Source: Chitinophagaceae bacterium UBA1946 (GTDB lineage: Bacteria; Bacteroidota; Bacteroidia; Chitinophagales; Chitinophagaceae). Taken from it: a DNA stretch of 9,934 nt. A model generated the notes under the pieces. It saw only the letters and a program-made list of their open reading frames with translations. It made no database searches and was not told the origin of the DNA. Made by a program: the position numbers and the translations under genes. The stretch spans positions 35,215 to 45,148 of the forward strand of contig DDEU01000085.1 of the NCBI GenBank assembly GCA_002336815.1, given 5' to 3'. This document shows positions 1 to 6,030 of the stretch, in pieces (the first letter of the stretch is position 1; every line of letters begins with the position of its first letter).

Positions 1-140
1 GTAAAGAAATCATATTTCTCTCTCAGCTTAATGTAATCGGGCAAATACCTTCCTGCCTGGCGCATCATCCATACAGGAGGACGTTCTACAGGTTCGTGAC
101 GTAAGGCTCTTAGTAGTAAGTCGTTCTTGAGTTGTGTCAT
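1..140 (-). CDS. hemE: Uroporphyrinogen decarboxylase, N-terminal fragment cut by the window edge
   Basis: Only the first 46 codons are present, with ATG at 138-140; the rest lies beyond position 1. The enzyme removes four acetate carboxyl groups from uroporphyrinogen III to give coproporphyrinogen III in the cytoplasm. Identification rests on the family signature RPPVWMMRQAGRYLP at residues 20-34. Its two arginines (R27, R31) match the substrate-binding arginines known in this family. The start is supported by the typical short N-terminal helix before the signature. The gene is the last visible member of the minus-strand hemA-hemC-hemD series but is separated from hemD by a small inserted gene. 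Its immediate leader is a 7-bp repeat array that begins 5 bp from the start codon, with no recognisable Shine-Dalgarno sequence. The identification is very secure even from the fragment. Confidence 0.95.
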   Translation of the reverse strand, partial: MTQLKNDLLLRALRHEPVERPPVWMMRQAGRYLPDYIKLREKYDFF

Positions 141-145
141 GGTTG

Positions 146-187
146 TGAATGGTGAATTGTCAATCGTGAATTGTCAATCGTGAATGG
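146..187. repeat. 7-bp tandem repeat array, six units, TGAAT-forward orientation
   Basis: Six contiguous heptamers fit T[G/C]AATNG on the plus strand, at 146-152, 153-159, 160-166, 167-173, 174-180 and 181-187. Units with G and units with C at position 2 are mixed. The array fills the gap between the four-helix-bundle gene and hemE, and also encodes the last residues and the stop codon (174-176) of that gene. On the minus strand it forms the leader directly before hemE. Its orientation is opposite to that of the array at 645-672. There are no unique spacers, so this is not CRISPR. Confidence 0.9.
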
Positions 188-545
188 TGGCTTTTGATGC
201 AATAAGTTTACTTAACATTTTAAAGCACCTTAAGATTGCCTCACCCAGTTTATTTGTATCGTAATTGTTTAAATAATTTAACTCGCTTGCCATATCGAGG
301 GCCGCATCTATTTCGATAATTGATCCCCGTGATATTTCATAATATCTTCTTCGTTCAAGTTCCGACCTTCTTGACGCTCCTTCTGCGATATTTAAATGTA
401 CCGATAAAGCAGCACGGCGTATTTGAGAAGTCATTCCAAATTTTTCATCAGCTGGAAGTACCCTGGTAAGCTTATAGCACTCCAGTACTAACTGCTTTGA
501 ACATGAAAACACATCAAGTTTTTGATGATCTAGTGATAAAAACAT
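174..545 (-). CDS. Four-helix-bundle protein of the IVP/S23 (Avd-like) family
   Basis: This 123-residue, probably all-helical cytoplasmic protein resembles the family first found encoded in 23S rRNA intervening sequences (IVP, S23) and related to Avd accessory proteins of diversity-generating retroelements. Visible family marks are an N-terminal LDVFSCSKQLVLECYKLT helix (residues 11-28), a P-x-x-E-x-F-G-M-x-S-Q-I-R-R-A segment at about 31-45, the N-I-A-E-G-A-x-R motif at about 52-59, and a charged R/E-rich helix after it. Family members form pentameric barrels, and Avd binds nucleic acid; no function is established for solo copies. The gene interrupts the heme operon between hemD and hemE. 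It has opposed 7-bp repeat arrays at both ends, and its C-terminal residues and stop codon are encoded by the left array. It looks more AT-rich than the heme genes, which suggests acquisition. The family assignment is secure, the role unknown. Confidence 0.88.
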   Translation of the reverse strand: MFLSLDHQKLDVFSCSKQLVLECYKLTRVLPADEKFGMTSQIRRAALSVHLNIAEGASRRSELERRRYYEISRGSIIEIDAALDMASELNYLNNYDTNKLGEAILRCFKMLSKLIASKATIHD

Positions 546-574
546 GTTGGTAGTTTTAGGTTAAAAAATTACTA

Positions 575-582
575 TAAATCTA
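575..582 (-). promoter_or_regulatory. Possible weak -7 element for the four-helix-bundle gene
   Basis: On the minus strand 575-582 reads TAGATTTA, one base from the Bacteroidota -7 consensus TAnnTTTG, about 30 bp before the start codon in an AT-rich 123-bp gap. No convincing -33 element was found at the expected spacing. The gene may simply be read through from hemD. Confidence 0.25.
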
Positions 583-644
583 CCAAAAAAATTTCACCTG
601 TTTTCAGCTTACACAATTAAAAGATCTATATACCATTTAGTCCC

Positions 645-672
645 CATTCACGATTCCCTATTCACGATTCAC
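645..672. repeat. 7-bp tandem repeat array, four units, reverse orientation
   Basis: Four heptamers at 645-651, 652-658, 659-665 and 666-672 read CATTCAC or GATTCAC-like on the plus strand. This is the reverse complement of the unit at 146-187; the second unit (GATTCCC) is degenerate. The array lies directly after hemD and provides its stop codon (669-671). With the array at 146-187 it forms an inverted pair around the four-helix-bundle gene. Confidence 0.85.
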
Positions 673-1367
673 GAAAAATATTCAATCATCTTCGCCACTA
701 AATTTTCCTTTCCGGGTGCATCACTGGTAATAATTTTGTTACCGGTGAATTTCCTGATCTCGGTCGCTGTTGTATTACCAATCGCAAAGAGAATTGTTTT
801 ATCCGGAACCTTGTTTGTACTGAAAAAACTTCTCACTGCACTCGGACTAAAAAACAAGATGGCGAAATATTCCTTTTCTATCCTGTGTGCTGTTTCAATG
901 GTCTGATACACCACAATCTCCTGCACTTCAATATCATTACTACGAAGGATATCCGGCAACTCGTCCCGGCGCTGGTCGCCACAAAAGAAAATGACCTCAT
1001 CGGTAAAACGATCTTCGGCTATTAACACTGCCAGCGATGCCGCATCATTGGCAGTGCCTGCCATTCGCTCTTCTCCAAAATACTCCTTTACCAGGCGCCC
1101 GGTGGCTGTTCCAATGGAATAGATGGACCATTCCGGTTGATGACCATCTAAAAAAGTTGTGACCGCTTCCACGGCATTCATACTGGTAAAAACAACAATG
1201 GCAATTTCTGTAGCGGCCAGCTCTATTTCCTGCTGCACTTCTACAGATAAAATGCTTTCCGTTTCTATAAATGATAATTGGTCGATGCTGATACCTGCAT
1301 CAGCGGCTTCTTCCAGCAGCATTGAAGGCAATGGCCGGGTGCATAATATGGGGATCTTATTTTGCAT
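669..1367 (-). CDS. hemD: Uroporphyrinogen-III synthase
   Basis: The enzyme cyclises hydroxymethylbilane and inverts ring D to give uroporphyrinogen III. The 232-residue protein has the expected weakly conserved two-domain family pattern: CTRPLP near the N-terminus, VVFTSMNAV at about 58-66, the Bacteroidota-type FCGDQRRDELP in the second domain, FFSPSAV, and AIGNTTA toward the C-terminus. I place the start at MQNKIPILCTRP (ATG at 1365-1367) and not at the in-frame ATG ending at 1400. The family begins at this point, and this choice gives an 11-nt overlap with the end of hemC (ATGCAAAATAA), a likely translational coupling. The stop codon (669-671) lies inside a 7-bp repeat array, so the original C-terminus may have been altered by repeat insertion. 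Length is normal for the family, and there are no universally conserved catalytic residues to check. Confidence 0.93.
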   Translation of the reverse strand: MQNKIPILCTRPLPSMLLEEAADAGISIDQLSFIETESILSVEVQQEIELAATEIAIVVFTSMNAVEAVTTFLDGHQPEWSIYSIGTATGRLVKEYFGEERMAGTANDAASLAVLIAEDRFTDEVIFFCGDQRRDELPDILRSNDIEVQEIVVYQTIETAHRIEKEYFAILFFSPSAVRSFFSTNKVPDKTILFAIGNTTATEIRKFTGNKIITSDAPGKENLVAKMIEYFS

Positions 1368-2328
1368 TGTTAATTCCGTCAACAATTTTTTGACCACCAT
1401 GCTGCAAAATATATTGTGCTGCCCTTACGCCCAGATCATAGCCCGTAAAGGGATTGTCTTTTCTTTCTATCTCCAGTTTTTCTTTTCCATCTACCGACAA
1501 TAAGTTTCCTTTAAAGATCACTTCATCATTTTCGATGCATGCCAGGGCGCTGATAGGCGTTGAACAGCCGCCAAGTAAGGTTCTTAAAAAATCTCTTTCT
1601 ATCTTGGTACACAAAGCCGTGTTGCTGTCATTAAAATTTTCGCAGGCATCCAGGCATTCCTCATCTTCTTCCCTGCATACCACCATGATGGCGCCCTGTG
1701 CAGGAGCCGGCAACATCCAGTCGAGTTCAATGCTGTTCTTCGGACGAAGACCAATCCTTTCCAGCCCTGCAGCGGCAAAAATTGCGCCGTGCCAGTTGCT
1801 CTCTGCCACTTTTCTTAAACGGGTATTCACATTGCCACGCAAATTTTCGAGCGAATGATTGGGGAAACGGTTTAACCATTGTGCCTTGCGGCGGATGCTG
1901 CTGGTAGCTATCGTGAATGGTGAATCGTGAATAGTGAATAGTGCCTCAAATTGGGCAGGATCTTCATTGACCATTGACCATTGACCATTCACGGCGTCTG
2001 CATCTTTATACACAAACAAATCTTTATACGATGCCCTCTTCAATACTGCTGCCTGCACAATTCCTTTGGCCAATTGCGTGGGTACATCTTTCATGGAATG
2101 TACGGCGATGTCTATTTTATTGGTGAGCAGTGCAAGATCGAGGCTTTTGGTAAAAATGCCCTGCACTCCCATTTCGTACAAGGGGGTTTGCAGGTCGATA
2201 TCGCCTTCACTTTTGATGTAAACAAGCTCTGATGGAAAATTATATTGTTCCAGCAGGCTTTGCACAAGTGTAGCCTGCCATACAGCCAACTGGCTTTCCC
2301 TGGTACCAATACGTATCACTTTATTCAT
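1357..2328 (-). CDS. hemC: Hydroxymethylbilane synthase (porphobilinogen deaminase) with a repeat-encoded insertion
   Basis: The enzyme joins four porphobilinogens into hydroxymethylbilane on a dipyrromethane cofactor. The 323-residue protein shows GTRESQLA (7-14), the active-site aspartate in AVHSMKDVP (D81), SSIRRKAQW (143-151), LRGNVNTR (163-170), PAPAQGA, and the cofactor cysteine in GGCSTPIS (C255). Start is ATG at 2326-2328, six bases after the hemA stop; the end overlaps hemD by 11 nt. The oddity is at residues 113-139, where two 9-residue blocks, VNGQWSMVN and FTIHDSPFT, are encoded by opposed 7-bp repeat arrays and flank the ordinary-looking EDPAQFEAL. Removing both blocks leaves 16 residues between FV and ATSS, the same spacing as in E. 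coli HemC (from memory). The insert falls in domain 2 before the SS-x-RR substrate-binding segment and is probably a surface loop. All key residues remain, so the enzyme should be active. Confidence 0.96.
   Translation of the reverse strand: MNKVIRIGTRESQLAVWQATLVQSLLEQYNFPSELVYIKSEGDIDLQTPLYEMGVQGIFTKSLDLALLTNKIDIAVHSMKDVPTQLAKGIVQAAVLKRASYKDLFVYKDADAVNGQWSMVNEDPAQFEALFTIHDSPFTIATSSIRRKAQWLNRFPNHSLENLRGNVNTRLRKVAESNWHGAIFAAAGLERIGLRPKNSIELDWMLPAPAQGAIMVVCREEDEECLDACENFNDSNTALCTKIERDFLRTLLGGCSTPISALACIENDEVIFKGNLLSVDGKEKLEIERKDNPFTGYDLGVRAAQYILQHGGQKIVDGINNAK
1914..1992. repeat. Opposed heptamer arrays inside the hemC reading frame
   Basis: The left arm (1914-1941) is four heptamers of TGAATNG type on the plus strand. 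The right arm (1965-1992) is four heptamers of the reverse type (CATTGAC three times, then CATTCAC). They are separated by 23 bp (1942-1964) that read as plausible native hemC codons. The outer ends share a 10-bp perfect complement (CGTGAATGGT at 1912-1921 against its inverse at 1985-1994), so the mRNA could fold a hairpin here. Both arms stay open in the hemC frame. Confidence 0.9.
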
Positions 2329-2334
2329 GCAGGT

Positions 2335-3576
2335 TTAATTTGTGCCTGTAGCAATAAATTCGTTAATGGCCTCAAGATAATAACAACCGGGCTGGTGCTG
2401 GGTACGCATTTTTACAGCCATCCCGTTTAAAACTTTCTGGATCTTTTCGCCGGCACTGGCTTCTTTTGGATGGTGAACCTGGCGGGAGATACAGGCGATG
2501 TACATTTCACAATTGTTCATGGCCTGTAATTTACTTTTTACTTCTTTTAAAACCGGCACGTGCTGGCGCATTTCGTGCCATTCAACAAACTCTTCAATAT
2601 GGCTGGCAATAATGCTTTTTACTTTCGGTATCTCGGCCTTTCTTTTTTCGAGCGTTGCATCTTTTATTTTAGACAGTTCATCTACATTCACCAACGTGAT
2701 ATGAGATAACTGCTGTGCCGCTTCTTCAACATTATAAGGAATGGAAAGATCGATGATGAGTTTTGTACTGCTGTTCTCAAGATGATCTTTGATGATAATG
2801 GGTTCAGCAGAGTTGGTAGCCACCAAAATAATATCTGCCAGTTGTACCTGTTGATCCAGCGCTTCTACCGGTGCATACATCAAGCCCAGTTCTGCTGCCA
2901 GCTCAGCCGCCTTGCTTTGGGTGCGGTTAACCAGCGTAATATTTTTTGTGTCAAGATAATCAACCAGGTTTTTGCAGGTATTGCGACCGATCTTACCGGT
3001 ACCGATCAGCAATATTTTTTTACTGCTGACGTTTGGGATGGTTTCTTTGATGTACTGAATGGCAGCAAAAGATACGGACACTGTTCCACCACTCAACTCA
3101 GTATTCGTTCTTATTTGTTTGGAAGTTTGCAGCACCCCGTTGATCAGTCGCTCCATGTAAGCCCCTACAAAACCTTTTTCTTTGGAAAATTTGATGGCCT
3201 GTTTTAACTGTCCCACAATTTCATAATCACCCAATATCTGTGAATCTAAACCAGCGCCCACATCAAAAAGGTGCTCAATGGCCGATATGCCTTTTTTTAC
3301 GTAAGCAATTTCTTTAAATGTTTCAAGACTGCCCTGTGTTTGTGCACAAAGTGAATGGATCAATGTTTCAGCATCTGCAGCAAAACCATAGATCTCGGTA
3401 CGGTTACAGGTAGAAAGCACGAACAATTCGTTTAAACCATCTTTGGGAGCGTTGGCCAGCAGATCTGCATACTGATCGTTATTAATGGCATACTGGCCTC
3501 TTAACAACGCATCTGTTTTTTTATAGTTGATGCCTGCAATGAAAAAATTATTGATATCCTGTTTGTTGTTGGCCAT
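2335..3576 (-). CDS. hemA: Glutamyl-tRNA reductase
   Basis: The enzyme reduces glutamyl-tRNA with NADPH to glutamate-1-semialdehyde, the first committed step of the C5 route to heme. Counting from MANNKQD, the 413-residue protein has the catalytic cysteine in LSTCNRTE (C57), the AIEHLFDVGAGLDSQILGD segment with H102, the Rossmann motif LLIGTGKIGRN (190-199), IDLSIPYN, and the C-terminal dimerisation helices from about 320. An in-frame ATG six codons upstream (ending 3594) is possible. I prefer 3576 because the TAnnTTTG motif at 3603-3610 would put a transcript start very close to 3594, leaving no leader. It leads the hemA-hemC-hemD series (6-bp gap to hemC). The phased repeats upstream suggest it is the regulated entry point. 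Family membership is very secure; the start less so. Confidence 0.96.
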   Translation of the reverse strand: MANNKQDINNFFIAGINYKKTDALLRGQYAINNDQYADLLANAPKDGLNELFVLSTCNRTEIYGFAADAETLIHSLCAQTQGSLETFKEIAYVKKGISAIEHLFDVGAGLDSQILGDYEIVGQLKQAIKFSKEKGFVGAYMERLINGVLQTSKQIRTNTELSGGTVSVSFAAIQYIKETIPNVSSKKILLIGTGKIGRNTCKNLVDYLDTKNITLVNRTQSKAAELAAELGLMYAPVEALDQQVQLADIILVATNSAEPIIIKDHLENSSTKLIIDLSIPYNVEEAAQQLSHITLVNVDELSKIKDATLEKRKAEIPKVKSIIASHIEEFVEWHEMRQHVPVLKEVKSKLQAMNNCEMYIACISRQVHHPKEASAGEKIQKVLNGMAVKMRTQHQPGCYYLEAINEFIATGTN

Positions 3577-3602
3577 TGATTGTTGTCTGAACATTAACTA
3601 CG

Positions 3603-3610
3603 CAAAAATA
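3603..3610 (-). promoter_or_regulatory. -7 promoter element of the heme operon
   Basis: The minus strand reads TATTTTTG at 3610-3603, an exact match to the Bacteroidota -7 consensus TAnnTTTG, 26 bp before the preferred hemA start. A GTTTT at 3631-3627, 16 bp upstream, is a possible weak -33 element. Transcription would start near 3597. Confidence 0.6.
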
Positions 3611-3640
3611 AATCCGTGAATTTTTTAAAACTAATTTCTG

Positions 3641-3708
3641 TGTCATCAATATGTCATTTTGCAGAATGAGGCTTGTCACAACAAAAAATGATAAAGGTCA
3701 TTTGGCAG
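3641..3708. promoter_or_regulatory. Helically phased TGTCA repeats upstream of hemA
   Basis: TGTCA occurs at 3641, 3652 and 3674, and a near copy, GGTCA, at 3696. The start-to-start distances are 11, 22 and 22 bp, all multiples of about one helical turn. The copies at 3652 and 3696 extend to a 13-bp similarity (TGTCATTTTGCAG against GGTCATTTGGCAG). They lie just upstream of the -33 region of the hemA promoter, where an activator would bind. No regulator gene is visible in the window; the function is inferred. Confidence 0.4.
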
Positions 3709-3840
3709 TTATTCAGAAAACGAAAAGGGCTATTGGCAAAGGGTTTCAGCGAAGTGAAATTGCGCTAAACAGCAACTTTGTGCAGCATTGATTTGATAAA
3801 AAGGAAGCTTTAATAAACTCAATGAATGAAAAATAATTTT

Positions 3841-3876
3841 ACAATGACAGTTACAAAAAAACATCATTGTTTTTTT
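3841..3876. terminator. Weak hairpin at the end of the epimerase gene
   Basis: ACAATGA (3841-3847) and TCATTGT (3864-3870) form a 7-bp stem with a 16-nt loop that spans the dgcA-type stop codon. A run of seven T including the last stem base follows on the plus strand, and an A/T-rich stretch on the minus strand. The stem is AT-rich and the loop long, so it is at best a weak terminator. Confidence 0.25.
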
Positions 3877-4933
3877 GCAGACCAAAACCCGGCAAATCGC
3901 TGCAATACATATAACCTTCTTTCACCATAAATCCTTTTTTTACAAGGTCGCCGGCCAGGTCGAAACTGCCGTCAAGATCCAGGTATTTGGTGTTGCTGCA
4001 ACTGTATGCGGTATGAAGCGCCCCTGCAATACTTGCCATGCTTTCGTCATTGCATCCCCAAAAAAGATCGATACCTGCATTAGCTGCAATACAGGCAATT
4101 TCCCTGGCTGCACGGATGCCGCCGCATTTCATGAGTTTAATATTAAAAATGCCAAAGGGAGATGGCGATTGCGACAACTGCAATGCAGAAGTTGCTCCCA
4201 GCAGTGATTCATCTGCTGCCAGCAATGTTCGCTGCGCTGCTGGCAAACTCATCAATTCATGCTCCTTACCTACCGCCAACGGCTGTTCGATCAGTTCAAT
4301 GGATAGTTGCCGGGTTTCATGCAAAAATCTTTTCAGGTCTTCTATACTGTAACCGGTATTGGCATCGACCCTTATCTTCAGTTTACCGGCAAAGCTCTCA
4401 TGCAGTTTGCTCACCCGTTCAATATCTTCCTCCACATTTAAGCCGGTTTTTATTTTGATGATGCGAAAGCCTTCCAGGAGATAGCTTGTTGCTTCTTCGA
4501 TCATTTCCGCTGTCTCTTTAATGCCGATGGTGATAGATGTGGGCAACCCGTTCATCTTTCTTCCATAAAGATCCACCACCGGTATTCCAATAAATTGACA
4601 AAAAGCATCATGCAGGGCCAGATCGATGGCCGCAATGGTGCCGGGTAAATCTGGGAATTGAATAAGCGCTTCATCTATCAGTTGATTGAAATGCCGGATA
4701 TCCCTGCCCAAGAATTGCTGAACAAAATTCTGCTGGAGGTTGGCGGCTGTATCTGCCGGCGTTTCTCCCACTACCTCCGGTGATGGATTGGAAGCACCGA
4801 TACCTACCAGGCCGTTCTCCAGTTCGATCTCCAAAAAAATGATCTCTGTATCTTCAATTACATTGTAAGCAATGGTATAAGGTTTTGTCAATGGCAGGTG
4901 CTGCAGCCATGACCTGACAGATCTAATTTTCAT
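3851..4933 (-). CDS. Enolase-superfamily epimerase: N-acetyl-D-glutamate racemase (DgcA) or L-Ala-D/L-Glu dipeptide epimerase
   Basis: This 360-residue protein of the muconate-lactonizing/dipeptide epimerase group has the full catalytic set. K160 and K162 lie in IIKIKTG, metal ligands are D190 (RVDAN), E216 (LIEQPL) and D241 (LLAADES), and the opposing base is K266 (NIKLMKCGG). A late D-x-D (LDLDG, D319 and D321) matches the motif that dipeptide epimerases use to hold the dipeptide amino group. The enzyme would invert the alpha-carbon of a glutamate residue, either in L-Ala-D-Glu from murein or in N-acetyl-D-glutamate. It overlaps the upstream DUF1611/DgcN gene by 11 nt (ATGAAAATTAG), so the two are almost certainly co-translated. 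That partner favours the DgcA reading; the D-x-D motif keeps the dipeptide reading open. No signal peptide, so cytoplasmic. Confidence 0.88.
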   Translation of the reverse strand: MKIRSVRSWLQHLPLTKPYTIAYNVIEDTEIIFLEIELENGLVGIGASNPSPEVVGETPADTAANLQQNFVQQFLGRDIRHFNQLIDEALIQFPDLPGTIAAIDLALHDAFCQFIGIPVVDLYGRKMNGLPTSITIGIKETAEMIEEATSYLLEGFRIIKIKTGLNVEEDIERVSKLHESFAGKLKIRVDANTGYSIEDLKRFLHETRQLSIELIEQPLAVGKEHELMSLPAAQRTLLAADESLLGATSALQLSQSPSPFGIFNIKLMKCGGIRAAREIACIAANAGIDLFWGCNDESMASIAGALHTAYSCSNTKYLDLDGSFDLAGDLVKKGFMVKEGYMYCSDLPGFGLQKNNDVFL

Positions 4934-5987
4934 GCGTTGTTTTTATCAGTGCCTGGATCAAAGGAATAATTTTTTCTACGCCCTGCTGCAATGGCAACAG
5001 AACAGGTAGCTGCAACTCAGCTTCGTATTGTTGCTGGAAACCGACAGCTTCTTCCGCTGTACAATGTTCTGTGTTCAATGCCACTGCAATCACTTCTGAA
5101 CCATACATTTTTATCAGTGCTATTTCAGAAGCGATGGAATGGATGGCGCCCCATTCGGGTAAATGATCGTAGTAGGTTCTTTTAGGCGCATGCACGAGTA
5201 TCACCTGTTTGGCATTGCCAGATACCAGCAATTCAGATCCGCATGGGCCGCTCGGGTTTCGCAAGGCAGCCTGGCCTTCGATCAAAATAATGTCTGCATT
5301 GGTTTCCTTCCAGCAGGATACAACCGCATGCTCCAGTTCACCAGATATAAAATCATTTAAAGTGGAATCAAAAATGAAACCGTATTTACCACCCTGCAAC
5401 CAGCCTGTTTGCCCGGTGTAGATCATCTGTGCATTCAATCCTTTAGCAGCACAGGCTTCCTTTACCATGCGGCAGGTAGTTCTTTTACCCAAAGCACAAT
5501 CGGTACCGATCACGGCGATGATGGGTGCTGTTACCGTAAATATTTCAGCGTTCCAGAAATGAAGGTCTTTTCTTTCTTTGGGTTTTCGAACGTCAATCAA
5601 TGCTACACCGAATTCTTTTGCCAGTTCCACCAGTGCAGGTTTGCTACCAAGATATTCATGCAAGCCATTTACCAGTGAGATACGGTGACGGATACACGAT
5701 TCCAGTATCGGCATAAAATGAGCTGGTAAAATTCCACCCACTGTTGCAATACCGATGATGCAGTATTGAATATCTTTAAATGAAGTAATGGCCTCATTCA
5801 CTGTTGCCAGTACCGGGGTATTGCGGTGTTGGCCATCCAGCACTTCACCTGCATCCCTGCCCGCATGCAGACTGTCTATCACCGCAACAATCTCATAGCG
5901 TTCTGTTCCCCTGATCAATCCATGCGCTGTTTTGGCATCCGATTCGGCCAGTATTCCGTCTGTTAAAATGATCGCTCTTGGTTTCAT
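4923..5987 (-). CDS. DUF1611/DgcN-family P-loop protein, likely D-glutamate N-acetyltransferase
   Basis: This 354-residue cytoplasmic protein of the DUF1611 family has two parts. An N-terminal Rossmann-like domain (about 1-140) ends in IDVRKPKERKDLHFW. A C-terminal P-loop domain has GTDCALGKRTT at 161-171 and an ILIEGQAALRNPSG motif from 234. From memory, a DUF1611 protein named DgcN was reported to N-acetylate D-glutamate, with the product racemised by DgcA encoded next door; the gene pair here matches that arrangement. The family was long unnamed, and it always travels with dipeptide-epimerase-like genes. Start is ATG at 5985-5987, 43 bp after the deacylase stop. That gap holds a small GGATT/AATCC hairpin (6011-6023) but no obvious promoter, so the three genes probably form one operon. 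Family membership is secure; the exact reaction is inferred. Confidence 0.85.
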   Translation of the reverse strand: MKPRAIILTDGILAESDAKTAHGLIRGTERYEIVAVIDSLHAGRDAGEVLDGQHRNTPVLATVNEAITSFKDIQYCIIGIATVGGILPAHFMPILESCIRHRISLVNGLHEYLGSKPALVELAKEFGVALIDVRKPKERKDLHFWNAEIFTVTAPIIAVIGTDCALGKRTTCRMVKEACAAKGLNAQMIYTGQTGWLQGGKYGFIFDSTLNDFISGELEHAVVSCWKETNADIILIEGQAALRNPSGPCGSELLVSGNAKQVILVHAPKRTYYDHLPEWGAIHSIASEIALIKMYGSEVIAVALNTEHCTAEEAVGFQQQYEAELQLPVLLPLQQGVEKIIPLIQALIKTTHEN

Positions 5988-6030
5988 TAAATTATCGTTG
6001 CTATTTTATTGGATTACAAATCCGATTAAA

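Larger units (their letters stand above)
146..672. mobile_element. Candidate cassette: four-helix-bundle gene bracketed by inverted heptamer arrays
   Basis: A single gene with inverted 7-bp repeat arrays at both ends sits between hemD and hemE, genes that are normally neighbours in this phylum. The arrays point TGAAT inward from the left and ATTCA from the right, so they resemble terminal inverted repeats. No transposase, integrase or clear target-site duplication is visible. That the segment moved as a unit is inference from the layout and from the same opposed arrangement inside hemC. Confidence 0.4.

Noticed and set aside
146..187. Heptamer arrays as a CRISPR array
   Set aside because: Units are 7 bp and directly contiguous, without spacers, and there are no cas genes in the window.
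174..545. A 23S rRNA intervening sequence
   Set aside because: The protein belongs to that family, but no rRNA sequence flanks it; it lies between heme genes.
1368..1400. hemD start at 1400, adding 11 residues
   Set aside because: The family N-terminus is MQNKIPILCTRP; the extension only reads the end of hemC in another frame.
2782..3207. 141-codon plus-strand frame opposite hemA
   Set aside because: It lies fully antisense to a well-conserved gene and encodes nothing recognisable; other plus-strand frames opposite hemC, dgcA, dgcN and the deacylase were rejected for the same reason.
3760..3850. Plus-strand small gene downstream of a CAACTTTG promoter-like motif
   Set aside because: The motif lacks the TA of the -7 consensus, and the following ATGs give only very short frames or frames antisense to the epimerase gene.
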